DNA from: Gemmatimonadota bacterium
Lineage (GTDB): Bacteria > Latescibacterota > UBA2968 > UBA8231
Direction: 5' to 3'
NCBI GenBank assembly: GCA_018673255.1
Contig: JABHDC010000244.1
Span: 1 to 58,169, forward strand
Length of the DNA stretch: 58,169 bases
The notes under the pieces are model-generated. The model made no database searches, was not told the origin of the DNA, and saw nothing but the letters and a program-made list of their open reading frames with translations. The position numbers were made by a program, and so were the translations under genes. Every line of letters starts with the position of its first letter. Position 1 is the stretch's first letter. Shown here in pieces: positions 7,927-22,468 of the stretch.

Positions 7927-9747
7927 TCAAACGGGCGTTTCTCGTGCGAGTTCTTCGATCTTCTCATCACGCTTTTTCTTCTGCTCCTTGGCCCACTCCG
8001 GATCATACAACTCCTTGTAGAGACCCTCGTCATCAATGAGATCTTCGTGGCGACCGATCTGTGAAACCCTGCCCTCTTTCAGTACCACGATCTTGTCCGC
8101 ATTCTTGATCGTCGACAGACGGTGAGCGATGACGAAGGTCGTACGATTCTTCATCAGGTGAACGAGAGCCTCCTGTACCTTGGACTCTGACATGGTATCC
8201 AGAGCCGATGTTGCTTCGTCCAGGATCAGGATCCTCGGGTTCCGTATCAGCGCTCGCGCGATTGCGATCCGCTGCCGCTGGCCGCCTGAGAGCCTCGTGC
8301 CATTGCTGCCGATCAGCGACCGGTAGCCATCTGGCAGAGTACAGATGAATTCATGCGCATTGGCCTGCCGTGCCGCGTCCTCGATCTCCTCGATCGTCGC
8401 ATCCGGCTTGCCGTATCTCACATTGTCGATGATCGTGCCGCGGAAGAGGAAGGTCTCCTGCAGTACAATACTCATCTGGTCACGCAATGTGCGTAGGGAG
8501 AATTCCTGGATATCTCTGCCATCGATGAGCAGTTCGCCACTGTCGCGATCATAGAAGCGCGCGATCAGATTAGCGATCGTTGTCTTGCCTGAGCCACTGG
8601 GGCCGACGAAGGCGACGACCTCCCCCGGTGAGGCGGTGAAGGAGACATCGGCCAGGACCTGGTCGCCCTGAGCATAGGCGAAGCTGACTTTGTCGAAGAC
8701 GATATCGCCGCGCACCGCGTCGCGTACGCCATCGGGGCGATCCGTCACATCCGGCTGCAGATCCATGATCTCGAAGACGCGACGAATGCCAACCTTGGCA
8801 GGCAGAATCTGCTGCACCACGCCGATTAATTCTGCCACCGGGGCGTAGAGCATGCCCACGTAGGTGAGTGATCGCAGATACTGCTCGAGGGTCATCTCCA
8901 TATCGAGCACGGCAAAGCCACACACGAGCATGACGAAAATCTGCCCGATATAGGAGATGTTCCCCGTTGCGTGTCCCCAGGCACTGCTCAGATTGCCTGA
9001 ATACAGGTCGATGTCATAGGATTCACGCAACTGCGTGATCAGGGCCCGGCTCTCCCGCATTTCACCCGAATGCGATTTGACCATCTTCATCGCACTCAGG
9101 ACTTCGGAGACCTTCCCGTAGATCTGAGACATCTTCTCCGAGCGCTTCCAGTGCACGTGGGAGATGCGCGAATTGAAGAAGAAGTAGCCGATGAAGTGCA
9201 GTGGCAGAATGGCGACGGCCACCATAGCGACACGCGGCGTGTCGTAAATCAACCAGGCGAGAATAGCGATCGCCTTGAAGGACGAAATCAGCGCATTCAG
9301 GGCGGTTCCCGTGACCAGCGACGTGATCGAGTTCACGTCATTCATCATGCGGGAGATGATCTCACCGGAACTGCGACTCTCGTAGAATCCGAGAGAGAGG
9401 CGCTGCAGGTGATCGTACATCCGACGGCGCAGGTCGAAGATGACTCGGCCACCCAGGGTTCGCATCTGATAGGAATACAGGAAGCCGAAGAGGCTCGAGG
9501 TGATGTGGATCGCGAACAACGCCCCCACACACACCAGGAAGAGATTTCGGTCCAGCCCCTCTGTCACCACACCATCTTTGATGGTTGCCGTCAGGGCCCC
9601 ACCGATAAGCTTGGCCGACCACCACGGTGACCACAGTCCCAGGCAGGTGAGGAACAGGAGCGTCACCATAGACACGACGAGGCGTGCCCGGTAAGGGACG
9701 ATGATGGCGTAAACGCGGTGCCAGATGGTTGGGCGGGTTGCTGTCAT
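7927..9747 (-). CDS. ABC exporter, fused permease-ATPase (MsbA/lipid flippase-like)
   Basis: 606 residues, the usual half-transporter size. The N-terminal half holds about six hydrophobic helices starting at residue ~15 and the intracellular-loop signature LGFYESRSSGEIISRM. The C-terminal nucleotide-binding domain has Walker A GPSGSGKTT, Q-loop MSIVLQETFLF, ABC signature LSGGQRQRIAIARAL, Walker B ILILDEATSALD and switch H in VIAHRLST. It should act as a homodimer in the inner membrane. The sequence fits MsbA-type lipid exporters, but multidrug exporters of this class are indistinguishable by eye. No strong ribosome site is seen before the ATG at 9747. Confidence 0.9.
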   Translation of the reverse strand: MTATRPTIWHRVYAIIVPYRARLVVSMVTLLFLTCLGLWSPWWSAKLIGGALTATIKDGVVTEGLDRNLFLVCVGALFAIHITSSLFGFLYSYQMRTLGGRVIFDLRRRMYDHLQRLSLGFYESRSSGEIISRMMNDVNSITSLVTGTALNALISSFKAIAILAWLIYDTPRVAMVAVAILPLHFIGYFFFNSRISHVHWKRSEKMSQIYGKVSEVLSAMKMVKSHSGEMRESRALITQLRESYDIDLYSGNLSSAWGHATGNISYIGQIFVMLVCGFAVLDMEMTLEQYLRSLTYVGMLYAPVAELIGVVQQILPAKVGIRRVFEIMDLQPDVTDRPDGVRDAVRGDIVFDKVSFAYAQGDQVLADVSFTASPGEVVAFVGPSGSGKTTIANLIARFYDRDSGELLIDGRDIQEFSLRTLRDQMSIVLQETFLFRGTIIDNVRYGKPDATIEEIEDAARQANAHEFICTLPDGYRSLIGSNGTRLSGGQRQRIAIARALIRNPRILILDEATSALDTMSESKVQEALVHLMKNRTTFVIAHRLSTIKNADKIVVLKEGRVSQIGRHEDLIDDEGLYKELYDPEWAKEQKKKRDEKIEELARETPV

Positions 9748-10244
9748 ATGTATTGTTGGAGTCGTCGATCCCCGGTGCCGACGACCTGACCCGTGAAGCG
9801 ATACCGATCCCCTGCCTTGATCGCAGACTCACGGATACAAGGATCCACGAGGTCGATCAATTGGGATCGGCGTCAGCGACGACGGATGGGTCGGCGGGAC
9901 GCCCGAGCCTGACCCTTGCGGGGCGCGCCCTCAAACAGGCGCAATGGCTCGATTAGGTATTTTGTCGGGGTATATTCTTGGTCAGTGAGATGGACGAACC
10001 AGCTCTCCAGGCGAAGGAAGAGGCGAACCTTCACTATGAGCTCGTTGTGGGCGGATGAGGTCGGGAAGACGCTCGGGAAATATCTCCTGATCAATTTGCC
10101 GGCCGAGGAAGACCGGATAACAACGCAATGTCGATTTCGACTGCAAGGGCCAAGGTACCCTTGGTGCCGAAAAATCGCAAGGTATCGATTGGCATTTTCG
10201 ACAGATTTGTTGCCAATCTCTTCCACTGCCCTAATTTCGGCGGC
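9748..10244. other. Intergenic stretch between ABC exporter and trmJ
   Basis: About 500 bases between divergently oriented genes. Frames here are short and mostly unlike the neighbouring codon use. Two candidate items are present: a 53-codon minus-strand frame at 9873-10034, and a promoter-like pair TTGCCA (10210-10215) and TAATTT (10232-10237), 16 bases apart on the plus strand. The latter ends only 7 bases before the trmJ ATG, so that transcript would be nearly leaderless. I see no RNA gene or repeat here. Confidence 0.5.
9873..10034 (-). CDS. Possible small basic protein (low confidence)
   Basis: GTG at 10034 opens a 53-residue frame whose product starts MKVRLFLRLESWFVHLTDQEY and ends with an arginine-rich tail. 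The amphipathic-hydrophobic head and basic tail look protein-like. No good Shine-Dalgarno site lies before the GTG. It could be chance coding potential in GC-rich DNA. Confidence 0.25.
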   Translation of the reverse strand: MKVRLFLRLESWFVHLTDQEYTPTKYLIEPLRLFEGAPRKGQARASRRPIRRR

Positions 10245-11024
10245 ATGAAAGACGAACAACTGACACCACCCGAATCGTTAGATCCGCCCCTTGCTCGGCC
10301 CCTGGATGGTATCCGCATCGTCCTCGTCGAACCTGGACATCCCGGTAACATCGGCTCCGTGGCCCGCGTGTTGAAGAATACAGGCATCGCCCAACTCGTG
10401 CTCGTGAACCCGGTCCCCTGGCGGGAGGAGGATGAGACCCGCTGGATGGCTCACGGCTCGCACGACATTCTCGACGGGGCCCGGGAGGTCGACACGCTTG
10501 AAGAAGCCCTCGCGGACACCCATTTTGTCATTGGGACCACGCACCGGCTCGGACGTTTCCGGGTCGTGGAAGAGGGTTTTGAGTCTGCCTGTGTTGAGGC
10601 TGTCGGCATTGCCTGCCGGTATCCGGTGGCCGTGGTCTTTGGTCGGGAAAAGGATGGCCTGTCCCGCGAGGAACTGCTGCGATGCCATCGGCTCGTGCGC
10701 ATTCCCTCCGCCGTCGATCACCCCTCTTTCAATCTGTCACAGGCCGTCTTGCTGCTGGCCTACGAACTCTTCCGCGCTCAGGGCCAGGGTCTGCGGCCGG
10801 ATCCGCCGCCCCTGGCGACGGTGGATGAATTCGATCGCGTCGTCGGTCACATCCTCAGTTCGCTTGAGAGGATCGGCTTCAAACCCTTCAATGATGACAT
10901 GAGCGGATTTGAGCGCGTCCTGCGGCGTTACCTGTCACGGGTTCCACTGGAGCGACGTGACGCATCTGTCCTGCACCGGATCTGCAATCAGATCGGCAAA
11001 TTCTCGAGGCACTTCAAGCACTGA
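10245..11024 (+). CDS. trmJ: TrmJ-type tRNA (cytidine/uridine-2'-O)-methyltransferase
   Basis: 259 residues from ATG at 10245; a longer frame to 10128 adds 39 residues without family similarity. The SPOUT/TrmH motifs are clear: IVLVEPGHPGNIGSVARVLKN (motif 1, with N and R), VAVVFGREKDGLS (motif 2) and HPSFNLSQAVLLLAYEL (motif 3). The block RWMAHGSHDILDGA and the C-terminal helical extension are TrmJ features. TrmJ methylates the 2'-OH of position 32 in tRNA anticodon loops using SAM, as a knotted dimer. The gene stands alone on the plus strand. The promoter-like element at 10210-10237 implies a very short or absent 5' leader. Confidence 0.9.
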   Translation: MKDEQLTPPESLDPPLARPLDGIRIVLVEPGHPGNIGSVARVLKNTGIAQLVLVNPVPWREEDETRWMAHGSHDILDGAREVDTLEEALADTHFVIGTTHRLGRFRVVEEGFESACVEAVGIACRYPVAVVFGREKDGLSREELLRCHRLVRIPSAVDHPSFNLSQAVLLLAYELFRAQGQGLRPDPPPLATVDEFDRVVGHILSSLERIGFKPFNDDMSGFERVLRRYLSRVPLERRDASVLHRICNQIGKFSRHFKH

Positions 11025-11039
11025 GAGATACGAGCAGAC

Positions 11040-15998
<4,959 letters not shown>

Positions 15999-16002
<4 letters not shown>

Positions 16003-17138
16003 GAGGTTCGGCTCCTGCGAGGGCTACGGCGCTTCACGCGCGACGGGACGAAAGGAAGATCACGGATCACAGCAGGTAGTGGGCGGCCACGGACCAGGAT
16101 CGCCGCATGCTGCTGGCGGTCGAGGATCCGGGTATCGATCAGTGCCAGCGCAATGCCTGCCTGAAGACTGGGTGAATACGTGCCACTGGTGACCACGCCC
16201 AGGGCGCAATCCTGCTGGGTGACCTCACAGCCTGCGCGGGGAATGCCTTTCCCTTCGATCCGCAGGCCGACCAGTCTTCGACTCCCCTGCCGACGAGCCA
16301 GCAGCGCCTCACGCCCGGTGAAATCGATCTGCTTATCAAGGGCCAGAGCCCATTCCAGGCCGGCTTCGACCGGGCCGATCTCCAGACTCAACTCATGGCC
16401 GTAGAGAGGGTAACCCATCTCGGTTCGCAGTGTATCGCGCGCACCCAGTCCGATCGCCTGGACATGGGCCTCATCAAGGGCCCGCCACAACTCGACTGCA
16501 TCCTCGGCCGGGCAGATGATCTCGAATCCGTCCTCACCCGTGTAGCCAGATCGGCTGATGAGCCAGGAGGCATCCGGTGTCTGCCGAAATCTGAAGAATC
16601 CAAGATCTTCAAGCTGCTGGAAGTGAAGCTGAATGGCTTCCAGGCCGGTCACGATCGAGAGGGCCTCCGGCCCCTGTACGGCAACCATCGCCTCCTGGGC
16701 GGTACGATCGGTCATCGTCACGCTGCCATCTGAAGGCAACTGGGCCTGAAGCGTCTGCAGGTCTTCATTGGCACGAGATGCATTCACGACCAGCAGGAAT
16801 CGATCTTCTCCGCGGCGATAGACTGCCAGATCATCGACCGCGCCCCCTTCCGGCGTACAGAGGATGGAGTAGGCCATCTGTCCGGTACGGAGAGCGGCGA
16901 TGCGGGTCGGCAGCACGCTTTCGAGCCACTGGATGGCCCCGGGGCCGCTGATGTGGAAGCGGCCCATATGACTCACATCAAAACGCCCCGCCTTCTGTCG
17001 AACGGCGCAGTGCTCATCGCCGATACCTGAATACTGGACGGGCATATCCCAACCGCCGAATCCGACCAGACGTGCCCCGGCCGCAGTGTGTTCGGCATGC
17101 AGCGGCGTCTTGAGCAATGCAGTGTCAGTCACTGCCAT
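15999..17138 (-). CDS. gcvT: Aminomethyltransferase, T-protein of glycine cleavage
   Basis: 379 residues from ATG at 17138. Earlier in-frame starts run deep into coaE and have no support; ATG at 17150 is a weaker alternative. Landmarks: [67 protein letters not shown] and [12 protein letters not shown]. GcvT transfers the methylene group from aminomethyl-lipoyl GcvH to tetrahydrofolate, releasing ammonia. Its 5' end overlaps coaE by 14 bases and its 3' end overlaps gcvP by 4. Confidence 0.94.
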
Positions 17139-17736
17139 CTTTCCTTCCATCCAGGGTTCCCAACCTCCGCCAGATCTCTCTGGCCTCCTCGTCGAGATGT
17201 GAGAGAGGGCCATCATTATTGACGACGAAATCTGCATGTTGGATCTGTCGACTCGCCGGCCACTGCTGCGCACGTCGGCGCGCAGCCTGCTCCACGTCGA
17301 TTCCACGCTCCTGGAGTCGTTCCATGGCGCGAGGGACAGAGCTGGTGACAACGATGACAACATCAAAACGATCTTCGATGCCCCACTCGAACAGAAGGGG
17401 TGCATCGAGAATGACGATCTCGTGCTCGGACGCAGCCTCGTCTATGGAGGACCACAGCAGCTTCTCGAGGGGCTCCCGAATCAACCGATCCAGGAGTTTG
17501 CAGGATGCCTCATCTGAGAAGGCACGCTCAGCCAGCAGGCCGCGGCGCATCAGGCCATTTTCATCGAGCACATCCCTGCCGAAAGCTGCCGCCAGCACCT
17601 GCCTTACTGATTCGTGAGTCTCGAGCAACTCCCGCGCGCAGCGGTCGGCATCGACCACGGCCGCACCCCACTGGCCGAGTCGTGTCGCCAGACTCGACTT
17701 GCCGCTGCCCATATTGCCCGTAATGGCGACACGCAA
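17125..17736 (-). CDS. coaE: Dephospho-CoA kinase
   Basis: 203 residues. P-loop GNMGSGKSSLA at residues 7-17, then VVDADRCARELL (D of the DxD acceptor site), DAPLLFEWGI and the C-terminal ADFVVNNDGPL, all CoaE signatures. It phosphorylates the 3'-OH of dephospho-CoA as the last step of CoA synthesis, in the cytoplasm. It is the first gene after the hairpin that follows hflC and overlaps gcvT. The P-loop serine pair (KSS) replaces the usual K-S/T without loss. Confidence 0.94.
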   Translation of the reverse strand: MRVAITGNMGSGKSSLATRLGQWGAAVVDADRCARELLETHESVRQVLAAAFGRDVLDENGLMRRGLLAERAFSDEASCKLLDRLIREPLEKLLWSSIDEAASEHEIVILDAPLLFEWGIEDRFDVVIVVTSSVPRAMERLQERGIDVEQAARRRAQQWPASRQIQHADFVVNNDGPLSHLDEEAREIWRRLGTLDGRKDGSD

Positions 17737-17767
17737 GACGAGACCTCAGATCTGCAGTCGAAGAGTG

Positions 17768-17793
17768 TCTCCGGCGGCCGTGGCCGCCGGAGA
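17768..17793 (-). terminator. Inverted repeat between hflC and coaE
   Basis: A perfect 12-bp inverted repeat (17768-17779 and 17782-17793) with a 2-base centre, extremely GC-rich. It lies in the 116-base gap downstream of hflC and upstream of coaE. No T-run follows on either strand, so it may be a factor-dependent terminator, a transcript-stabilising hairpin or a processing site. Confidence 0.4.
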
Positions 17794-17852
17794 TACGATC
17801 TGGAACACGATACCCAGGCGCATGACATCCCAGGTGGCCCTCCGGGGCGCTC

Positions 17853-18710
17853 TCAGGGGCTGCCCTGCAGGAAGCGGAAGAAGTCCGTGTCTGCCGGTTG
17901 CACGAGCACGGTCTTCTCCTTCAGAGCCGTCTCGTAAGCCTCGAGGGTGCGGGTGAATTCGTAGAAGGCGGCTGCATCGCGATAGGCGGCAGCATAGGTC
18001 GCCAACGCGATCGCATCTCCTTCGCCTCGAATTCCCTGCGATCGCTCGTAGGCCTCGGCATTGATCTCGGCTGCTTCGAGGTCGGTTTCGGCGCGAATTT
18101 TCAGCGCCTGCTCTTCGCCTTCAGAACGATATCCCTTCGCCTCGCGATTGCGCTCTGCTCGCATCCGTTCGTAGACGGCATTCTCATTCTCCGGCGGCAA
18201 GTCGGCACGTTTGACGCGCACATCGATGATCTGCAGCCCGTAGACACGTGCGGCCTCATCGGCACGTTTGGTGACCAGTTGCATGATCGCCTCGCGATTC
18301 AGTGCGACAACCTCGGACAGTTCGTGCTGACCCAGTTCCTTGCGCAATTCCGAATAGACGATGTCATCGAGGCGTTTCATAGCCTCATCGACGGTGCGCA
18401 GGGCCCGCATGAAGACAAGTGGATCCACAATCCGCCAGCGAGCATAGTTGTCGAGGAGGAGGATCTTCTTGTCCTGCGTGTAAATCGGGTCTGGATCTGA
18501 ATCGTATTCCAGCAGACGCTTGTCGAAGAAGGTGGTTTTCTGAAATGGATCCGGCAGCTTGAAGTAGAGCCCGGGTTCGGTGATCACTCGTTTGGGCTGA
18601 CCAAACTGTGTCACGACCACTTGCTCGATCTCATTGACGGTGAAGGATACGAGATTGGCGCCAAAGAGAGAGACGAGGATGACGATGACGAGGCCGACGG
18701 CTGTTCGCAC
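17853..18710 (-). CDS. hflC: HflC, SPFH/band-7 membrane regulator of FtsH
   Basis: 285 residues. One N-terminal transmembrane helix (residues ~5-22) is followed by the SPFH domain: VNEIEQVVVTQFGQP, EPGLYFKLPDPFQ and LLLDNYARWRIVDPL. A long helical region rich in E/A/R follows (RMRAERNREAKGYRSEGEEQALKIRAETD). HflC pairs with HflK to form a large cage around FtsH and restrain its proteolysis at the membrane. It begins 11 bases after hflK ends, so the pair is co-transcribed. Confidence 0.93.
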   Translation of the reverse strand: MRTAVGLVIVILVSLFGANLVSFTVNEIEQVVVTQFGQPKRVITEPGLYFKLPDPFQKTTFFDKRLLEYDSDPDPIYTQDKKILLLDNYARWRIVDPLVFMRALRTVDEAMKRLDDIVYSELRKELGQHELSEVVALNREAIMQLVTKRADEAARVYGLQIIDVRVKRADLPPENENAVYERMRAERNREAKGYRSEGEEQALKIRAETDLEAAEINAEAYERSQGIRGEGDAIALATYAAAYRDAAAFYEFTRTLEAYETALKEKTVLVQPADTDFFRFLQGSP

Positions 18711-18721
18711 GATAGCCTCCT

Positions 18722-19726
18722 TCAGTTTCCCGAACCGGACGTTGTCCGGTCGAGATTGATGAGATTGAGGAGATTGGAGTCGCCTTCGCCGGTGCCGATG
18801 ACATACTTCTGTATGCCCGGCAGGATGCGCTCCATGGTTTCGATGTAGAGACGACGTTCGGTCACCTCCGGTGCTTTCACGTATTCTGCATAGACCGCAT
18901 TGAAACGATCTGCATCACCCTGGGCTCGCCGGATCCGCTCCACTCTGTAGGATTCCGCTTCCTTGACCATCCGCTCGGCCTCACCGCGCGCCTTCGGGAT
19001 CACATCGTTCTGATATCCACGGGCCTCATTGACCAGACGCTCCCGGTCCTCCTTGGCACTGGCCACATCCTTGAAGGCCGAATCAACCTGCGATGGCGGC
19101 CCTACCGACTGCAATTGCACAGATTCAACGGCCAGACCGCAATCATAAAGGTCGAAGGACTCTTGCAGTTTCTCCTCGATCTCTGTCTGAACCTTCAGCT
19201 TGCCTTCTGTCAGGACCTCGTCAATCCCGTGGCGCCCCACGACCTGACGAAGTGCGGCCTCTGCGGCATCGTGTACGAGGCCGTCACCACCACCTTCGAA
19301 TGCACCGAGCCGTTGAACGCTGAAGAGCGCCTTCACGACATCGGTCACGCGATACTGCACGGCGACTTCAACATTGACGATGTTCTCGTCACCTGTCAGC
19401 ATCAGTGACTCATCCGGCTTCTGCCGGTATCGAGCGGGCGGCCCTGGATCGACAGTACGGAAGCCGATTTCCTCTCGATACACCTTCGTCACTGAACGAA
19501 TGATGTGCATTTCGATCGGCGGGGGCATGTGGTAGTGCAATCCCGGTTCCACGACTTGTGACAGCTTTCCGAATCGCAGGATCACTGCCTTCTCATCGGG
19601 GGCCACCGTGTAGACGCCGCTCATTAGCCAGAGCGCCAGCAACACAACCAGGACGAGATAGATCGTCTTCGGTTGCATGCGAAAATTGGGGACCGGACTC
19701 TTTGGAAAATCGAAATGTTGCGGCAT
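18722..19726 (-). CDS. hflK: HflK, SPFH/band-7 membrane regulator of FtsH
   Basis: 334 residues from ATG at 19726, one base after the pfkB-family stop, with GAGGTG as ribosome site inside the end of that gene. The longer frame to 19990 overlaps the kinase and has no family match. The protein has a short N-terminus, a transmembrane helix (about 20-38), then the SPFH domain (APDEKAVILRFGKLSQVVEPGLHYHMPPPIE; DENIVNVEVAVQYRV) and a helical E/R/A-rich arm ending near the C-terminus. The glycine-rich N-terminal leader of proteobacterial HflK is missing, which shortens it. The partner is HflC. Confidence 0.92.
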   Translation of the reverse strand: MPQHFDFPKSPVPNFRMQPKTIYLVLVVLLALWLMSGVYTVAPDEKAVILRFGKLSQVVEPGLHYHMPPPIEMHIIRSVTKVYREEIGFRTVDPGPPARYRQKPDESLMLTGDENIVNVEVAVQYRVTDVVKALFSVQRLGAFEGGGDGLVHDAAEAALRQVVGRHGIDEVLTEGKLKVQTEIEEKLQESFDLYDCGLAVESVQLQSVGPPSQVDSAFKDVASAKEDRERLVNEARGYQNDVIPKARGEAERMVKEAESYRVERIRRAQGDADRFNAVYAEYVKAPEVTERRLYIETMERILPGIQKYVIGTGEGDSNLLNLINLDRTTSGSGN

Positions 19727-19727
19727 T

Positions 19728-20666
19728 TTACACCTCGTTGAGGAACATCGATTCCGGTGCCACACAGTCCAGACCGGACAGGCCGGGTTGCGAACACTTT
19801 TCAGCCGCAGCCCGAGCTCCCCATCTGAGCGCCGATGGCACATCGCCGCCCGTGAGTAACCTGGCGGAAAGACCAGCAAGAAACACGTCACCACACCCGG
19901 TTGTGTCCACTGTTTCGGCATCAATTGGGTAGGCTGGCTCGTGCGTGGTGTGGATCTGTTCTCCCTCTTCACGCCAGGCGGCGATGGCACCTGCCGTTGA
20001 AAGTGTCACCACAACGGCGCGTGGTCCCCAAGCCAGGGCAGTGCGTGCGAATCGCATGGCTCCCTCCACATCGGGGCCCGCGCCAAGCAACTGCGCCTCA
20101 CTCTGGTTCATCTGAACGATATCGGCACACCCGAACCAGGCCCGCCACCGTGGCAACCTTCGCGGCTGGCGCTGCCCCTGCGCATTGCGGGAGAGGGTCA
20201 GGCTGTGGAGATCCATCAAGATCGGTCCGCAAACGATTCGTCGCGCGGCCTGCAGTGTGGACAGATCCATTTCGAAGCCGGTGATGAAGTTGACCACCAG
20301 GCCCTGCATCGTGCGCAGGCAGGGGGCCAGATCACGAATGGACAATGCCGGTACGTGGCCCTCGAGGACCTCACTCTTCGTACCATCCGCCGCGTAGCGG
20401 ATGTTGCAGCGATACCCCGCGCCGGGCACACTCAGCATCGTGTCGAATCGCAGCCCCTGCAGACGAACTGCCTCCTTCTCGATCCGGGCTCGCTGTGCCT
20501 CGCCGACCCGTGTCACAAGCCAGGGCTCCAGACCGATGGCCTTGCCCATTCGAGCCAGCGCGCCCGCCGTGAACAGAACGCCACCCAGATCGTGTGTTGT
20601 CCTGCCATCAGCCTGGACGATGGTATCCTCGTTCACGCTCCCCACGACTGCGACCTGTACCGGCAT
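19728..20666 (-). CDS. PfkB-family carbohydrate/nucleoside kinase
   Basis: About 312 residues from ATG at 20666, where the ribokinase-fold start (VQVAVVGSVNEDTIVQ) begins. A frame reaching 20819 adds 51 residues of unlike sequence crossing the clpP promoter region. PfkB signature 2 appears as DTTGCGDVFLAGLSARLL, with the catalytic D; the usual DTxGAGD alanine is cysteine. Signature 1 is atypical: GGVLFTAGALARMG lacks the common asparagine. It phosphorylates a sugar or nucleoside with ATP; substrate unknown. It precedes hflK with a 1-base gap. Confidence 0.82.
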   Translation of the reverse strand: MPVQVAVVGSVNEDTIVQADGRTTHDLGGVLFTAGALARMGKAIGLEPWLVTRVGEAQRARIEKEAVRLQGLRFDTMLSVPGAGYRCNIRYAADGTKSEVLEGHVPALSIRDLAPCLRTMQGLVVNFITGFEMDLSTLQAARRIVCGPILMDLHSLTLSRNAQGQRQPRRLPRWRAWFGCADIVQMNQSEAQLLGAGPDVEGAMRFARTALAWGPRAVVVTLSTAGAIAAWREEGEQIHTTHEPAYPIDAETVDTTGCGDVFLAGLSARLLTGGDVPSALRWGARAAAEKCSQPGLSGLDCVAPESMFLNEV

Positions 20667-20860
20667 TCGGATTGCCTGTCTGTGTGAGCGGGGTCGCACG
20701 ATTGGGTGTCTGGCGAATCTGGTGTCATCCAGGTGGCGGACCCGATACATCGGGCCAACTGACCCCACCAATCGGGCTGGCGGGACCGACGAATCTATCG
20801 GGAGGATTCCTTCTGTCAACGCTCTGCCTGGCGGGTAGCAGTCACTCCCGAAAGGGTGCG

Positions 20861-20889
20861 TTGACAGTCTCGACAGCGGCGGTTATCCT
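20861..20889 (+). promoter_or_regulatory. Strong sigma70-type promoter for clpP
   Basis: TTGACA (20861-20866), a perfect -35, then 17 bases, then TATCCT (20884-20889). The predicted start site is near 20896, about 48 bases before the clpP ATG. No heat-shock-type (sigma32) pattern was noticed. Confidence 0.65.
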
Positions 20890-20943
20890 CAGCGAACCCT
20901 TTCAGCAAGGCGGCCCTGAGCCGTCAACGACGAATCGAGTGAC

Positions 20944-21546
20944 ATGGCAGTAATTCCGATAGTTATAGAGCAGACGGGTCGCGGGGAGCGTGCCTACGAT
21001 ATCTTCTCGCGCCTTCTCAAGGAGCGGATCGTCTTCATCGGCTCTGTCGTTGACGATGCAGAGGCAAATCTCATCATTGCCCAGTTGCTGTTCCTGGCCT
21101 CAGAGGATCCGAAGAAGGATATCTCTCTCTATATCAACAGTCCCGGCGGTCTGATTACGTCCGGCCTGGCGATCTACGACACGATGCAGCACATCCCTTG
21201 CGATGTGGCCACGCTTTGTGTCGGGCAGGCATACAGCATGAGTGCCATTCTCCTGGCGGGCGGCACAAAGGGCAAGAGGCATGCCCTGCCGCACTCACGA
21301 GTCATGCTGCACCAGCCCTGGGGAGGCGTGGGTGGGCAAGCGTCAGATGTAGAGATTCACGCGCGGGAAATCATGGATTGGCGCCGACGTCTCAATCAGA
21401 TCCTCGTCAATCACTCCGGCAAGGACCTGGAAACGATCAATGACGTGACCGATCGTGACTATTTCCTGTCTGCAGAGGAAGCGCAGGAATTCGGACTGAT
21501 TGATGGGATCTTCTCGACCGAACCGGAGACGTCCGAGGCCAAGTAG
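20944..21546 (+). CDS. clpP: ATP-dependent Clp protease proteolytic subunit
   Basis: 200 residues. The catalytic triad is intact: Ser in [14 protein letters not shown], His in [11 protein letters not shown] and Asp in [20 protein letters not shown]. The N-terminus ([33 protein letters not shown]) matches ClpP processing regions. ClpP forms two stacked heptamers that degrade proteins unfolded by ClpX or ClpA. The S-x-S around the active site differs from the usual S-M-G/A but is tolerated. clpX lies 2 kb away on the opposite strand rather than directly downstream, so the two cannot be co-transcribed. Confidence 0.95.
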   Translation: MAVIPIVIEQTGRGERAYDIFSRLLKERIVFIGSVVDDAEANLIIAQLLFLASEDPKKDISLYINSPGGLITSGLAIYDTMQHIPCDVATLCVGQAYSMSAILLAGGTKGKRHALPHSRVMLHQPWGGVGGQASDVEIHAREIMDWRRRLNQILVNHSGKDLETINDVTDRDYFLSAEEAQEFGLIDGIFSTEPETSEAK

Positions 21547-21571
21547 CCGTCCTTACTGCTCCAATACCCTA

Positions 21572-22468
21572 CTACTCAAATACGCTCTGGTTGCGACCAG
21601 CATCCTTGGCTTCATACAGCCGCTTGTCGGAGATGGCGACCAATTCCTCAGGCTGCGTGCAATCGTCAAGAGGGTACGAAGCAACGCCGACGCTGACTGT
21701 GATGCGCAGGATCTTGCCATCGACGTCGAATTCATGTTCGGCGATTGCCTCCCGGATTCGCTCAGCGAGGATCGCCGCGCCGAGCCGATCGGTTTGAGGC
21801 AGCATCACCGCGAATTCCTCGCCCCCATATCGGACGAGTACATCCTCTTTGCGCATCTGCTTGCGGATGATGCCGGCCGTGTCCTGCAGAACGCGGTCCC
21901 CGGCTAGATGCCCATGGCCGTCGTTGACGAGCTTGAAGTGGTCGATGTCCAGCAGGCCTATAGAGAAGGGCATCTCGTAACGAGCAGCCTCGCCCAGTCG
22001 AGCGCCGAGTTGCTCATCCAGATAGCGGCGATTGTGCACTCCCGTCAGTTCATCGATTACCGCTTCGGCTCGCAACTGATCGAGGCGTTCCTTGATCCGC
22101 AACAGGACACTGATCTTGGCTGCCAGCACGTCTGAGTTGATCGGGGCGACGCAGATGTGATCCACGGCGCCGGCGTGCAGCCAAGGCACCCATGTTCCAG
22201 GGTCGGTGGCGTCGCTCATGGCCACCACAGGCGTGTCCATGGAACCGGCCCGGTCCACATATCGTGCCAGACCTCGCTGAGCGGCCTCTGCCTCGCTGAT
22301 TCTGAGATCGTAGAGAATCAGATCACAGCGCCCCTCCCCTCCATCCAAGTGCTGGAATCCGTCTTCGATGTCGGTAGAGCGTACCAGGCCGTACATCTCG
22401 TCGGGGAGCGCTTGACGAATCTCATCAGCCACACGCTCGTCGGCGGAAACGATCAGGATCTGGCTCAT
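21572..22468 (-). CDS. Diguanylate cyclase with degenerate N-terminal receiver domain
   Basis: 298 residues. Residues ~1-120 form a receiver-like domain with a candidate phosphoacceptor (LILYDLR), but the acidic pair is weak (VSADE), the switch threonine is serine, and the conserved lysine is absent (CVAPI). The C-terminal GGDEF domain (about 135-295) is intact: DELTGVHNRRYL, DIDHFKLVNDGHGH and RYGGEEFAVMLP. An inhibitory I-site RKED sits five residues before GGEEF. It should synthesise c-di-GMP with product inhibition. Its start overlaps the epmA stop by 4 bases, and it converges on clpP. Confidence 0.9.
   Translation of the reverse strand: MSQILIVSADERVADEIRQALPDEMYGLVRSTDIEDGFQHLDGGEGRCDLILYDLRISEAEAAQRGLARYVDRAGSMDTPVVAMSDATDPGTWVPWLHAGAVDHICVAPINSDVLAAKISVLLRIKERLDQLRAEAVIDELTGVHNRRYLDEQLGARLGEAARYEMPFSIGLLDIDHFKLVNDGHGHLAGDRVLQDTAGIIRKQMRKEDVLVRYGGEEFAVMLPQTDRLGAAILAERIREAIAEHEFDVDGKILRITVSVGVASYPLDDCTQPEELVAISDKRLYEAKDAGRNQSVFE

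Noticed and set aside
17737..17852. Small RNA or riboswitch between hflC and coaE
   Set aside because: Only one simple hairpin is present; no known riboswitch core or promoter is visible in 116 bases.
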